A stretch of DNA of 64,000 bases, taken from NCBI GenBank assembly GCA_031296935.1, contig JAVDPD010000007.1:1-64000 (forward strand), given 5' to 3'. Below the pieces are notes generated by a model. The model was not told where the DNA came from. It did not search any database and saw only the letters and a list, made by a program, of their open reading frames with translations. This stretch comes from Cerasicoccus maritimus (lineage in GTDB: Bacteria > Verrucomicrobiota > Verrucomicrobiia > Opitutales > Cerasicoccaceae). A program made the position numbers and the translations under genes. Positions 55,400 to 64,000 of this stretch are shown in pieces (position 1 is the stretch's first letter; each line of letters opens with the position of its first letter).

Positions 55400-55456
55400 T
55401 GCTATGAGTCGCGTTTTCAGGTGTTGAACGCTGACTCTTGGAGGGCGCTTATCAGA

Positions 55457-55491
55457 TGCCAAGTTCCCATCAGCCAATAGTAGATCACATT
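55457..55491. promoter_or_regulatory. Bipartite element shared with importer promoter, copy 2
   Basis: TGCCAAGT at 55457-55464, twelve bases, then ATAGTAGATCACATT at 55477-55491. It is upstream of GH30 (start 55399), in the same orientation relative to that gene as copy 1 is to the TPR lipoprotein gene. It ends 24 bp before the esterase stop codon. Confidence 0.5.
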
Positions 55492-55514
55492 CTTGAATGG
55501 TTTGATGGGTTGGC

Positions 55515-58500
55515 TTATTCTTCGCTGACCTGTAGCCGGACGAAGCAAGGCGTTGCGTCGTCAATGGGCGCGATGACCCGAACTGTGATGTTCGTGCTCC
55601 CGTCTTCGTTGATTGTCGATTCTCCAATTTGTTCGAGTAGAGTTTCGCCGGTGGTCCAACTGTCTGGTGCCAGGCTTTGGCTAACCAACACCAAGTATTG
55701 CAATCCGCCAGCCGTGTAGCCGCTTGCAATGGAGCCAGTGCCGTCAGCAATACAGCGGAATTGAAACTGGAGATACTTGGATAAACCGTCTTCCACGATT
55801 TCGGTGCTGGGCAGTTCCGTCATGTCCGGAAGGAGCGGGTCCATCTGCAAGGCGTATTCCATCAGATTGGTTATGCTGTCGCCGTCGGGGTCGGCGTCCG
55901 CACTTTGATCGGCGACCGAAAGGTCGGTTAACTTATCTGCGGCCCATTCGGAAAAGCTCGCTGGTAGCTCACTGTTATTGGTCGGCTCATTGCCGTAGAG
56001 GTATTCAACTTCGCTAGCTAGCAGCGCGCGACCATAGATGCGCACTTCATCGATATCGCCATTGAAGGAATCTCCATAGTTGGTGTTGAGGATGCCGATG
56101 GTGATTGGTGCGTTGATGGAGGGAATGGCTGTCGCGGCAATCGTGCCGGTGTAAACAGCGGCTCCGTCGATGTAGAGGATCACGTTATCCGCCGCGCTAT
56201 TGCCATCGAACACGACGGCAATGTGCTTCCAGGCATCGGCTTCGTTGAGGAAGTAATTCGTCATAACACGGTCAGCGCCGATATCGATGTAGAGGCGGCC
56301 AGCAGCATAGCTAAACAAACTGAATGCTCGCTGAGAGGAGCCAGTGCCGGAGCGCTTCGAAATGAGACCTCGCGGTTGAGAATCTATTGCCGACGGTCTC
56401 ACCCACATGGAGATGCTTAATGCTGTTGTCGAGTATGCTTCTTTATGCGGCGCCTCGACCCAGTCATCGGTTCCGTCAAAAGTGAGGGCGTGTTCGGAAA
56501 TGCCATCATCGAGGCGGGTGATGTCGCCGTTCAAGGCACCGTCATTCAAGCCAGCGGTGTCGTACGCCGTGCTACCAGTTGTTTCATCGAACTTCCAATG
56601 TGAGAGCAAATCAACACCGAGGCTTCCGCTGGGTTCGAGCGTGGTTGCGCTGGTGCTCGCAGCGGCGGATGCGCCTTCGGAATTAACGGCTTCGACCCAA
56701 AAGTAATAGGTCGTTTCGGCATTCAAGTCGGAGACAAAAACACTGCTTGAATCCGCATCGATGGTAGCGGACGGGCTACCGGGCTGCGTATCGGTTTCGC
56801 TCCAGAATATATGGTAAGCGGTCTCGTTGTCGGCCTCGTCGATCCAGGATAGGGTGAGCCCGTTGGCGCTGATGCCGCTGGCGTTTAAGCTCGTTGGAGC
56901 TGCCGGAGGCAACAGTTCCAAGGTAGTCGCGGAAGTGGTCGCTGCAGATGACTCACCGCCGGAATTGTTCGCGCTGACCCAGAAATTATAAGTCGTGTTC
57001 GAGGATAACCCAGTGGCGGTATAGGTTGTTTCAGAACCACTGATACTGGCTTGAGGCGTGTCTGGTTGTGTGCTGTCCTGGCTCCAGTAAATCAGGTAAT
57101 CATTCACGACGCCCGTTGCGGCTGACCATTGCAGATCTACGCCGCCAGAAGTTACATTGGTTGCCAGCAGGGAAGTGGGGGCGCTCGGCGGATCGACTGC
57201 TTCAACGGTTTCCAGCACCTTAAACTCGTAGACCTTGGAGATGTGCTCGAATTCCGGGAGATCCATGCGATTAGCGCGCTCGATCTTCAGGCGGACATAA
57301 CGCATCGCCGTGGGCTCAAATTTGTGTTGCCGGTTGTATTCGTAGTTTTCGTCGATGTCTGCGAGGAGAGTCCAGTCGCTGCCGTTCTCGCTGCCTTCCA
57401 GTTGATAGTCGACGACGGTTTCATTGAGGCAATACCAGGTGCCGGTGCTGTCGGCCGTAAACTCGCCTTCAATTTCAAACCAGCCATCCGGATTGGTGGA
57501 GCTGGAGCTATTGACACGGACGATTTCGAAGGAGCCGCCATCATAGCCATCGGAGTCTTTGATCCAAATACGGTGCCCGGGTATGCCGGTGGATGCAGCC
57601 CGGCGTGCGTGGTCGGGCGCGTAGATGCGCAGTCGCCCGCTGGTGGGTGAGGCCTCGATCGAAGCAATTTCGCCATGAGGCGCCGTGGGCTGGAGGGATG
57701 CGCTGGTGGACGATGCGAATCGCAGGTAAACTTGGTCGACGACTTCAATTTGCCCAAGGTCGAGCATCACCCACTTGTTGTCGTAGTTGTCGGTATCTGA
57801 GCCCCAGAAGGTGTTGGTGTTATTCTTCACGCGGCCAGCGCCATATGAGCCTTGGACGTCGCCTGCAGTGGCCGTTGTTTCCGAGCGATCAGCCAAGTTC
57901 GTGCGCGGTGTTAGGCCGGGCGTCTGCAGGCTTTGTTGTAGAAACCATTGGTAGAGGTTTGGATCATGAAAGGTGTTGCCGAGATTGTAAGAGCGGTTGT
58001 TGGAATGGCCGACGCCGGGGTAGAGCGTGACGAAGTGGTCCACTTCGGGAAGGTGTTTGCGCAACTCCCGGTTGGAAATCAAGACGCGCTCAGGCGTGTG
58101 TTCGGTTGGATCGCTGAGACCACTCATGGACCAAAGGGCGACTTTGTTTTCCGCAATGGTACCGTGCTTGCTTGAGACATTGGACCAACCGCAAATCGGG
58201 GCGGCGGCAGCAAAGCGGTTGGGTTCGTTGGCGGATTCGGTTAATACGCGCCACACGCCGGTGCCGCCAAAGCTAAAACCAGTCAGATACACGCGGTCTG
58301 GATCGACGCGCACATTGGCCGAGACTTCGTCGAGTAATGCCACGACATCGGCGGCATTCCAGTGGCCTCGGCTCGAGCGAATCTGCGGAGAAATTACTAT
58401 AAAGTATTCGGTGACGCCATCGACTTCAGCCGCCATCGTGTAGCCATCCCGAATGAGACGAGCGGGCGTGCCACTGGCGTTTTCCAGATCGGCGAGCTCA

Positions 58501-58736
58501 TCGGTGGTGCCATAGCTGGCAGGGGCGCAGCGTTCACCGTAGCCGTGGAGGTAAATGATGGTCGGGTAAGATTTATCGGGGTTGTCATCATACTCATCGG
58601 GCACGTGCAGCAGGTAGGGCATGCCGCCATCAACTTCTGAGACGAGGTATTGATTTTCGGCCATCAGTGTTTGCTGGCTGAGGTAGGCGATCAGCAAGCT
58701 AGAGAGCGTTAGGAATTTCTTGAAGTGGTTTTTCAT
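55515..58736 (-). CDS. Secreted multidomain esterase with F5/8, FnIII and LamG domains
   Basis: A 1073-residue exported protein. Signal peptide about 1-26; then an alpha/beta-hydrolase (35-275) with HGYGERCAP, nucleophile Ser155 in GFSFGG, Asp209 and His244 in GVGHSNNRS, a full triad of feruloyl/acetyl-esterase-like enzymes. An F5/8-type sugar-binding domain (about 290-520), two fibronectin-III modules (about 525-700; APTSLLATNVTSG and APTSLNASGISANG), a LamG domain (about 715-920), and a Ca-binding-like DADPDGDSITN tail with a short beta-domain follow. The LamG is closely related to the one in the protein at 58820-62251 (YIDIG, GDIDEVRIYGRAL). It should remove acyl groups from the polymer outside the cell. 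The ester chemistry is unproven. Confidence 0.85.
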   Translation of the reverse strand: MKNHFKKFLTLSSLLIAYLSQQTLMAENQYLVSEVDGGMPYLLHVPDEYDDNPDKSYPTIIYLHGYGERCAPASYGTTDELADLENASGTPARLIRDGYTMAAEVDGVTEYFIVISPQIRSSRGHWNAADVVALLDEVSANVRVDPDRVYLTGFSFGGTGVWRVLTESANEPNRFAAAAPICGWSNVSSKHGTIAENKVALWSMSGLSDPTEHTPERVLISNRELRKHLPEVDHFVTLYPGVGHSNNRSYNLGNTFHDPNLYQWFLQQSLQTPGLTPRTNLADRSETTATAGDVQGSYGAGRVKNNTNTFWGSDTDNYDNKWVMLDLGQIEVVDQVYLRFASSTSASLQPTAPHGEIASIEASPTSGRLRIYAPDHARRAASTGIPGHRIWIKDSDGYDGGSFEIVRVNSSSSTNPDGWFEIEGEFTADSTGTWYCLNETVVDYQLEGSENGSDWTLLADIDENYEYNRQHKFEPTAMRYVRLKIERANRMDLPEFEHISKVYEFKVLETVEAVDPPSAPTSLLATNVTSGGVDLQWSAATGVVNDYLIYWSQDSTQPDTPQASISGSETTYTATGLSSNTTYNFWVSANNSGGESSAATTSATTLELLPPAAPTSLNASGISANGLTLSWIDEADNETAYHIFWSETDTQPGSPSATIDADSSSVFVSDLNAETTYYFWVEAVNSEGASAAASTSATTLEPSGSLGVDLLSHWKFDETTGSTAYDTAGLNDGALNGDITRLDDGISEHALTFDGTDDWVEAPHKEAYSTTALSISMWVRPSAIDSQPRGLISKRSGTGSSQRAFSLFSYAAGRLYIDIGADRVMTNYFLNEADAWKHIAVVFDGNSAADNVILYIDGAAVYTGTIAATAIPSINAPITIGILNTNYGDSFNGDIDEVRIYGRALLASEVEYLYGNEPTNNSELPASFSEWAADKLTDLSVADQSADADPDGDSITNLMEYALQMDPLLPDMTELPSTEIVEDGLSKYLQFQFRCIADGTGSIASGYTAGGLQYLVLVSQSLAPDSWTTGETLLEQIGESTINEDGSTNITVRVIAPIDDATPCFVRLQVSEE

Positions 58737-58755
58737 GGGCGTTGAGGAAATTGAA

Positions 58756-58793
58756 ATAGCGGAGCCGCAGTTGATGAACGTTGGCTCCGCTAT
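58756..58793 (-). terminator. Intrinsic-like terminator of secreted GH gene
   Basis: A perfect 11-bp stem (ATAGCGGAGCC at 58756-58766 with GGCTCCGCTAT at 58783-58793) with a 16-nt loop, followed on the minus strand by TTTCAATTTCC. It lies between the GH at 58820 and the esterase start at 58736. Confidence 0.65.
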
Positions 58794-58819
58794 GCTTAAC
58801 TCATGGTTTTGCGTTAGCC

Positions 58820-61800
58820 TTACTTACCGTAGATGACTATCTCATTAAAGTTGGCACCGCCGGTGCGGGTGATGCGGAGATACTGGGTTTGCGTGGTGTC
58901 TACATTGTAGACGTATTCCCACCAGGAATTGTATCCCGTCATCTGACTTTCGGTGAGTGTGCTCCAGTTTCCGGGCGTGCCGATTTCAATGGTCAACGGG
59001 CCGGAGTTCGAGGTATCATAGAGATAGATACGGTCGATGTTGCGCACCTGGCCCAGATCAATGTAGGCGCTGTGAGCGCCGCCGCCGGGAGACCAACTGG
59101 TGGTTGGCGAGCCGCCATTATCGTCACGTGGATCGCCGGATAGAGTTTGCTCGTCAACCATCATGGTCGCATCGCCGAGGCCGGACTCGTTGGTAACCAT
59201 AGACGGAGTCAGCGTAAGCTTTTGCGTCAACTCGAAGTCGGGCTCGGTGTGGTCGATCATGACGAAGACCGGACGTTCGCTAACGTCGATGCTGACAGCG
59301 CCGCTATTGATCGTAAGCGGTGTTTTTACGCCGTCCGGGTCGCCAACGGTTAGCTCGACCAAATCAGCCGTAGTCGGGCTGCCTTGCAGTTGGAGCGAAT
59401 AGCCATTGACTTCGGTTTGGTTAACCGTGGGGCACCAGACCGCGTAGGCCTTGATGACGCCATTACCATCCATGAAGCGATAGATGCGCACGTCCTCATC
59501 TCCGGAATCCTGAACGTCTTCGAAGTAGAGGCCCTTGAGACGATTTTTCAGCGTGTAAACATACCACCATGCCGGCTTGGGCTGGTAGCCGCTCCATTCG
59601 TCGGAGGTGAGGCCGCAGGTATTGTAGAGACCGGTACCGCTGGAAACGTCGTCAGCCAAGCTGTAAACCATGGCGCGATCAACGCCACCTGCCGCCATCG
59701 CCAGGAAGCTACGGACATTCCATTGGGCTTGGACTTCTTCTGCGCTAAACGTGCCGATCGCGGGTGCATGCTGTGGCGAAGTGCTGGCGGTGTCATAGCC
59801 AAACTCAGACACCCATAGTTCAACGCCGGGCATGTAACGGTCGCAATAATCGCGGAACACGAGTAGGCGCTCACGGAGGTTATCTTCCTCAGGGCTGATG
59901 CCTTGGGCATTCACGTATTGTTCGCCGTCGCGGTCGTTGGCGTAGTGGTGCAGGTTAATGACGTCCCACGGTAGTTCGCCGTCGATGCGGTTGTGCAGCG
60001 CCCAGAAGCGCATGGCCTTGATGTAATCGAGGTCCATCTTCACGATGCCGCCCATTGCCAGGCGTGTATTCGGATCAGCGTTCCAGATGCCCTTGTCCGA
60101 GCCAAGGACGCCTTGGTGACCGTCGGCGTCAGCGCTGGACATCGCGGCATATTCATACGGCGTGAAGTATTCATCGCGGCCGTCCCACCAGCGGTTTTGC
60201 TCATTCCAATTTTCATAATATTGGACGAGGCCCATGCCGCTGTAGCGCGGGTTGTTGCTGTTCAGCTTGAGCAGGTTGTCCGCAACTGGCTGGCTGCCGT
60301 AGCGTGCCGCAGTTTGGAACAGGTGGTCTGCGTGCTCAATGTAAGATGCGGGTTCATCCGATGGGCGTCCGGCGTTAGGTTTGATCGAACCGCCGATGCC
60401 ATCGAGCCACTTGACCGAGTCCTGAATGGTCATTACCAAATCGAGACCGACGGTGTCGTAGCGGGTGTAGATATTGTCGTAGTTGCCATTCGTGTAAGCC
60501 GGAGCAAAGCCGTTTAAGTTGTTGGGATAACCGGGATAAGTTGCCCAGTTGTTGTGTCCTTCGCAGTAAGCCCAGCTGCGGTATTGGCGAATGAATCCGA
60601 CGGCTTCCAGGCGATGCAGTGGATTGCGGCCCTGAGCGTTGACTCCAAGAAACTGATCGAAGGGCGGCGGCGAGTAGTGAACCGGCTCTGGCTCGGGTTC
60701 CACGGTGCCGAGCGACGTGCCGTAAATCAGGATTTCGGGCGGTGAAATGCCGTTGTAGTCCGTGTAGCGAATGTAGCGGGTATTTACATCAACCGGATAT
60801 ACTTTCCACTGCTGGTAGGCCGTCAGGTTGTCCGTGATGAGCGAAGTCCAGTTGAACGGTTCACCGGAGGAGATTTCAATTTCGCCATTGTTGTTGCTAT
60901 CAAAGAAGGCGATGTAGCTGATCTCGTGCTCAGCCCCAAGGTCGATGATGGCGTGCAGCGGGTAATACCAGCTAGCGGCGTTGCCATAGTTCGAGGTAGG
61001 GGAGTTCGCGTTGGGCAGATCGAAGACGGGGTCGCCGCAATGGTCTTGCTCATCGACGAGTGCTTCCATGTTGGAGGCAGCGGTTTCGTCAATGATCATG
61101 CTGGCGGTCAGGTGTAGCTTGGTGTGCTCCATGCCACTATCCAGTACATTGTTGATTTCGACGCTGTCCAAGGCGCGCTCGTAAAAGCGGACATCGTCAA
61201 TGAAACCATCGAAGGTTGTGCCGTAGTTGGCATTCAGCGAACCGATAAACAGATTGGCGCTGGTGTCGGCAATTGCTGTGGCGTTCGGTTGCGCTTCAAA
61301 CTCCAACTCGCCATCGACGTATAGCTTGAGGCGACCTTGTGAAAGCGCTCCGTCAAAGACTACGGACAGGTGATGCCAACGATGTTGATCCGTTACCACG
61401 TAGCCGGTGGCAAAACGCTCAGAACCGATGTCAATATACAGTTGGTTGCTGTGCCAGGTGAAGATGCTGAAAGCGCGTTGCTGGGTATACGTTTGGCGTT
61501 TCGATACAATGCCGCGCGGATTTGCATCCAAGGTGCGTGGGCTGAACCAGCAGGAAATCGTAACGGCGTCGCCATCAAAAGCGTCGCTGTCCATGACCTC
61601 GATCCAGTCATTGTCTCCATCAAATTCCGCTGCGCCCAGGTGCTTACCGTTGCGTGTCCAACTAACGTCGCCATACAGGTCGCCGTCGTGGAGATTGGCG
61701 GAATCGAAGGCTACCAGGCCGGTGGTTTCGTTCAATTGCCACTGTGCGGCCAGTCCTTCCGGTGCGGGCACGCTGGTCAGGAGGCGAACCGCATCTGCGA

Positions 61801-62251
61801 TAACGTAACCGCTGGTGCCGGTTGTTTCGATCAGAACGTTACCGGTGTCGTTGGCATCAAATGAGTAGACGCCCAGCGGGACCCATTGGCCGCCGGCAAC
61901 GGTTTGGTCGATCAGGAAGTTTTCGGTTCCATCCGCGTGAGTCACCGTCACGGGAACGTTCGTGGCTCGGTTGGAGTAGGAGCACCAGCGGAGAAACACT
62001 TCGTAGTAGTCGGTAGTAGGGATATCCGGCGTGAAGGTAAAGGTGTTCTGGCCTTTGTTGGTGTTGTTGTCGTGCGCATAATCGCTTCCGTAGTACCCAG
62101 CGGTAGAGCTGGAAGTCGACCACGCGCCGGTGGATGACGTTTGGCTGCTGTCGGTGTTATCGACTATTATTTCGATAGCGTCCAGAGACGGGCTGAATAG
62201 CAGCAATCCAGCCGTCAGTAGTGGAGCCGAACATATAGGTATTTTTGGCAT
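58820..62251 (-). CDS. Secreted GH with golvesin, LamG and F5/8 domains
   Basis: A 1143-residue exported enzyme. Signal about 1-25 (SPSLDA), a golvesin/xanthan-lyase-like domain (about 28-160), a LamG domain (about 165-370), an F5/8 discoidin domain (about 375-512), a TIM barrel (about 530-960) with acid/base Glu684 in YENWNEQN and nucleophile Glu816 in LWVSEFGYDT, and a second F5/8 domain at the C-terminus (about 1000-1143). It shares the EFG-(W/Y)-DT nucleophile motif and the VDRA(F/M)-Y pattern with the GH at 33726-37106. The family cannot be named with certainty; it is a clan GH-A enzyme. A GntR-type palindrome lies upstream, which ties it to the regulator at 32438. Confidence 0.8.
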   Translation of the reverse strand: MPKIPICSAPLLTAGLLLFSPSLDAIEIIVDNTDSSQTSSTGAWSTSSSTAGYYGSDYAHDNNTNKGQNTFTFTPDIPTTDYYEVFLRWCSYSNRATNVPVTVTHADGTENFLIDQTVAGGQWVPLGVYSFDANDTGNVLIETTGTSGYVIADAVRLLTSVPAPEGLAAQWQLNETTGLVAFDSANLHDGDLYGDVSWTRNGKHLGAAEFDGDNDWIEVMDSDAFDGDAVTISCWFSPRTLDANPRGIVSKRQTYTQQRAFSIFTWHSNQLYIDIGSERFATGYVVTDQHRWHHLSVVFDGALSQGRLKLYVDGELEFEAQPNATAIADTSANLFIGSLNANYGTTFDGFIDDVRFYERALDSVEINNVLDSGMEHTKLHLTASMIIDETAASNMEALVDEQDHCGDPVFDLPNANSPTSNYGNAASWYYPLHAIIDLGAEHEISYIAFFDSNNNGEIEISSGEPFNWTSLITDNLTAYQQWKVYPVDVNTRYIRYTDYNGISPPEILIYGTSLGTVEPEPEPVHYSPPPFDQFLGVNAQGRNPLHRLEAVGFIRQYRSWAYCEGHNNWATYPGYPNNLNGFAPAYTNGNYDNIYTRYDTVGLDLVMTIQDSVKWLDGIGGSIKPNAGRPSDEPASYIEHADHLFQTAARYGSQPVADNLLKLNSNNPRYSGMGLVQYYENWNEQNRWWDGRDEYFTPYEYAAMSSADADGHQGVLGSDKGIWNADPNTRLAMGGIVKMDLDYIKAMRFWALHNRIDGELPWDVINLHHYANDRDGEQYVNAQGISPEEDNLRERLLVFRDYCDRYMPGVELWVSEFGYDTASTSPQHAPAIGTFSAEEVQAQWNVRSFLAMAAGGVDRAMVYSLADDVSSGTGLYNTCGLTSDEWSGYQPKPAWWYVYTLKNRLKGLYFEDVQDSGDEDVRIYRFMDGNGVIKAYAVWCPTVNQTEVNGYSLQLQGSPTTADLVELTVGDPDGVKTPLTINSGAVSIDVSERPVFVMIDHTEPDFELTQKLTLTPSMVTNESGLGDATMMVDEQTLSGDPRDDNGGSPTTSWSPGGGAHSAYIDLGQVRNIDRIYLYDTSNSGPLTIEIGTPGNWSTLTESQMTGYNSWWEYVYNVDTTQTQYLRITRTGGANFNEIVIYGK

Positions 62252-62366
62252 CGTAGGGGTTGGGTTTGGGGAATCGAGACGCGCAAAAGACAGCGTGTCC
62301 AGGGGGCGCGTTCAATTCTAGGGTTATGTTGGAGAAGGTGGAATGGTGATTATTCTCTGATTATAA

Positions 62367-62382
62367 ATGAGAATGTTCACAT
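62367..62382. promoter_or_regulatory. GntR-type operator site 3
   Basis: ATGAGAATGTTCACAT, centred on GAATGTTC and matching the consensus GRGAAYGTTMMC, 116 bp upstream of the GH at 62251. An almost identical copy lies at 62555. Confidence 0.5.
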
Positions 62383-62554
62383 TTCGGGGCGCGAGAGTTG
62401 AGATGGGGGAGTATGTTTGGGTTGTTGTTCTTCTTGCGGCCGATTGCTAATCTTAATTCAGTTAAACCTGGGTAAGGCGCAAGGCTTCATCGCAGTAAGC
62501 TTTGTTTCCCAAAACGATAATTTTCAAGAAGAAAGTTTTGGAGATCGGTTTTTT

Positions 62555-62570
62555 ATGAGAATGTTCACAA
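62555..62570. promoter_or_regulatory. GntR-type operator site 4
   Basis: ATGAGAATGTTCACAA, sharing 15 bases with site 3, 82 bp upstream of the gene at 62652. The two sites flank the divergent promoter region. Confidence 0.5.
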
Positions 62571-62651
62571 GGGTGTTGACCGTTCTTCGATGTAAGGTTC
62601 ATTTGGAGTGCAATTGCATCGAAATTTATCTCAACTAACCCAAACATCTCT

Positions 62652-64000
62652 ATGAGTTACCTAATTAGTATGCTGCGAAAACGGCTGGTGTTTACGGCTG
62701 TCTGCGCCTTCATTGCGGCTGCGCATGTAGTCGCAAATATATCTACATTGCCCTCGGATAGCTTGTTGGCTTCACCGAGCGGAAAACAGCAGCTCCTAAT
62801 GCTGTCGGCGATCGAGCCGGGTGATGTCGCGGAAAGGAATTCATTGAATATGAGCGTTCAGTATCCTGAGGCAAATCGCGATTTGGAGGCGAAGGTGGGC
62901 GACACTGCATTACAGTTTTCAGGCGAAGCCGAGGGAGCGGGTGCGAAGGGTGACTTTCGCATTCATGCACGATTAGAGGGGGATATTGTGGCCCTGGGTT
63001 CGTGGATCTACCTAGCAGATAATGCGAATGTGAAGCAGGTCGGCTTTCAAGTCCGTGATAGCGAGGGCGAGGCAATGGAAGCACTTGTTGATGCTGACTG
63101 GACTGGCTGGCAGTGGGTCGAGTTTAACGTCGATGCATCGACGTTTGCTACAGCCTATTCGCAGGATGCTAAAAATGGCGAAGTGGATCAGCCGATTAAG
63201 TCGGTGCAGGTTGTATGGTATGCCAGGAGTCGGGGGCTTAGTGAAATAACCGTGGACGGTTTGTTTGCTCTCTCCGAGATGGAGACGACTGAGGTCTCAA
63301 TTCGCGTTGAATTACTTGCCGCCGATTGGGGCGAGCCAGGAGATGCGTTTCGGGGAAGGGTCCTGGTGCACAATTATCAAGATGTCGATTTGAGCCTTCC
63401 CTTGAGTGGCTCTTTGCAAACAAATCCTCGTTACTTGACGCCGGAGTTGCCACGACCGGGCATGGGCAGTGATCATGCGCAGGGGCAAACGAGTTGGTTT
63501 GTGATCGATGGTGAACGATTGGAAGATAATAGCTTAACCGATGGCGCTGATGATACTTGCCTGACTCCTTCGTTGGCGAAAGGGCAGAAGCACACCGTCT
63601 ACGAAATGCTCGATCTAGGCCAAGTGCGCGAAATCCAGATGATCGAAGTTAAACCAGGCGATGGAAACTGGATTCGCAAAATTGATATCGAAACATCGGT
63701 GGATGGGAAAAACTTTGAGCCGGTAGCTGGGCTGCAGGGCATAGACCTACAGAAGAGCTGGGGGTACGTAGAGGTTAAAGCAGATGCGCCTTTTAAGGCT
63801 CGTTTGCTGCGAATTCGTCATCATGATGGTGATCAGGAATTACCAGGCTTTTTCCGTTCGTTGGCATCGATTCACGTTTATGATGGGGCTGAGGATGAGG
63901 TCATTGGTGCTCCTCAGGTAGGTGACACCGTCTTTCAGGAGACGCTGTCAGTCGAAGTGCCGGCGCGGAGTTTTCAACTGGTTGAATTTTCTCCGTCAGA
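62652..64000 (+). CDS. Secreted multidomain sugar-binding protein (partial)
   Basis: The first 449 codons of a gene that runs off the window end. Signal-like start about residues 1-28 (VFTAVCAFIAAAHVVA), then a CBM4/9- or CBM11-like beta-sandwich (about 35-200; LALGSWIYLADN-like text and WTGWQWVEFNVD), then a F5/8-type domain (about 290-430; YEMLDLGQVREIQMIEV, IDIETSVDGKNF, KARLLRIRHHDG). No catalytic motif has been reached, so the full protein is probably a large glycoside hydrolase or binding protein. It is divergent from the GH at 58820-62251 and shares its operator-like sites. ATG at 62652 is the natural start. Confidence 0.7.
   Translation, partial: MSYLISMLRKRLVFTAVCAFIAAAHVVANISTLPSDSLLASPSGKQQLLMLSAIEPGDVAERNSLNMSVQYPEANRDLEAKVGDTALQFSGEAEGAGAKGDFRIHARLEGDIVALGSWIYLADNANVKQVGFQVRDSEGEAMEALVDADWTGWQWVEFNVDASTFATAYSQDAKNGEVDQPIKSVQVVWYARSRGLSEITVDGLFALSEMETTEVSIRVELLAADWGEPGDAFRGRVLVHNYQDVDLSLPLSGSLQTNPRYLTPELPRPGMGSDHAQGQTSWFVIDGERLEDNSLTDGADDTCLTPSLAKGQKHTVYEMLDLGQVREIQMIEVKPGDGNWIRKIDIETSVDGKNFEPVAGLQGIDLQKSWGYVEVKADAPFKARLLRIRHHDGDQELPGFFRSLASIHVYDGAEDEVIGAPQVGDTVFQETLSVEVPARSFQLVEFSPS

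Noticed and set aside
57129..57650. Long frames on the plus strand across the esterase gene.
   Set aside because: Shadow frames; the minus-strand protein has a signal peptide and a full domain series.

Overview
The window looks like an accessory, polysaccharide-degrading stretch of a Verrucomicrobiota chromosome, most likely a marine Opitutales/Puniceicoccales-type bacterium. This is inferred from the mix of families: PEP-CTERM surface proteins, verrucomicrobial LacI regulators, pseudopilin-like proteins with an FSLIE/FTLIE motif, LamG-rich secreted proteins, a PL14-like lyase, a sulfatase, and IS66/IS5 elements. No rRNA, tRNA or CRISPR array was seen. The organism name is not proven by the sequence.

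Region A (1-10.6 kb) is a compact polysaccharide locus: a sulfatase, a LamG-like PEP-CTERM protein, a LacI regulator, a PL14-like lyase with three copies of the same LamG-like domain, a pectate-lyase-fold protein, a small carbohydrate-binding protein and an SSS-type sodium symporter. A 12-bp palindrome (TTTAC-YR-GTAAA) sits in four of its promoter regions, five sites in all, and probably marks the operators of the local LacI protein.

Region B (10.6-23.4 kb) mixes secreted-protein genes and mobile DNA. It holds a 21-bp tandem repeat, a decayed IS3/IS481-type transposase, two pseudopilin-like genes, two paralogous LamG-like proteins (only one with a PEP-CTERM tail), a second LacI regulator, a large beta-helix enzyme, a complete IS5-family element (12230-13448, TACA duplication) and a complete IS66 element (20947-23395, ATAAGCAC duplication) lying next to a decayed IS4-type transposase tail.

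Region C (23.6-25.5 kb) has one core gene, the DAHP synthase aroG, with strongly G/C-ending codons, followed by an alpha/beta-hydrolase.

Region D (25.6-64 kb) is a second and larger saccharide locus. Reading leftward are a TPR lipoprotein, a large solute-binding protein, two ABC permeases, a BNR_4 propeller protein, a PilX-like giant protein with an overlapping small partner, a secreted GH, a GntR/LacI-type regulator, GH3, a 2-hydroxyacid dehydrogenase, an MsmX-type ATPase and GH78. Reading rightward are a GH94 phosphorylase, a Gfo/Idh oxidoreductase, a sugar isomerase and an EamA transporter. Then come a cytoplasmic GH30, a secreted multidomain esterase, a secreted GH with golvesin/LamG/F5-8 domains, and the start of another secreted sugar-binding protein. 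The likely flow is: secreted esterase and GHs release oligosaccharides, the ABC system imports them, and signal-less GH3, GH30, GH78 and GH94 plus the oxidoreductases finish the breakdown. A second palindrome family (GRGAAYGTTMMC) lies before the GntR gene and three secreted-protein genes, and a bipartite element is shared by the ABC/GH94 and GH30 promoter regions.
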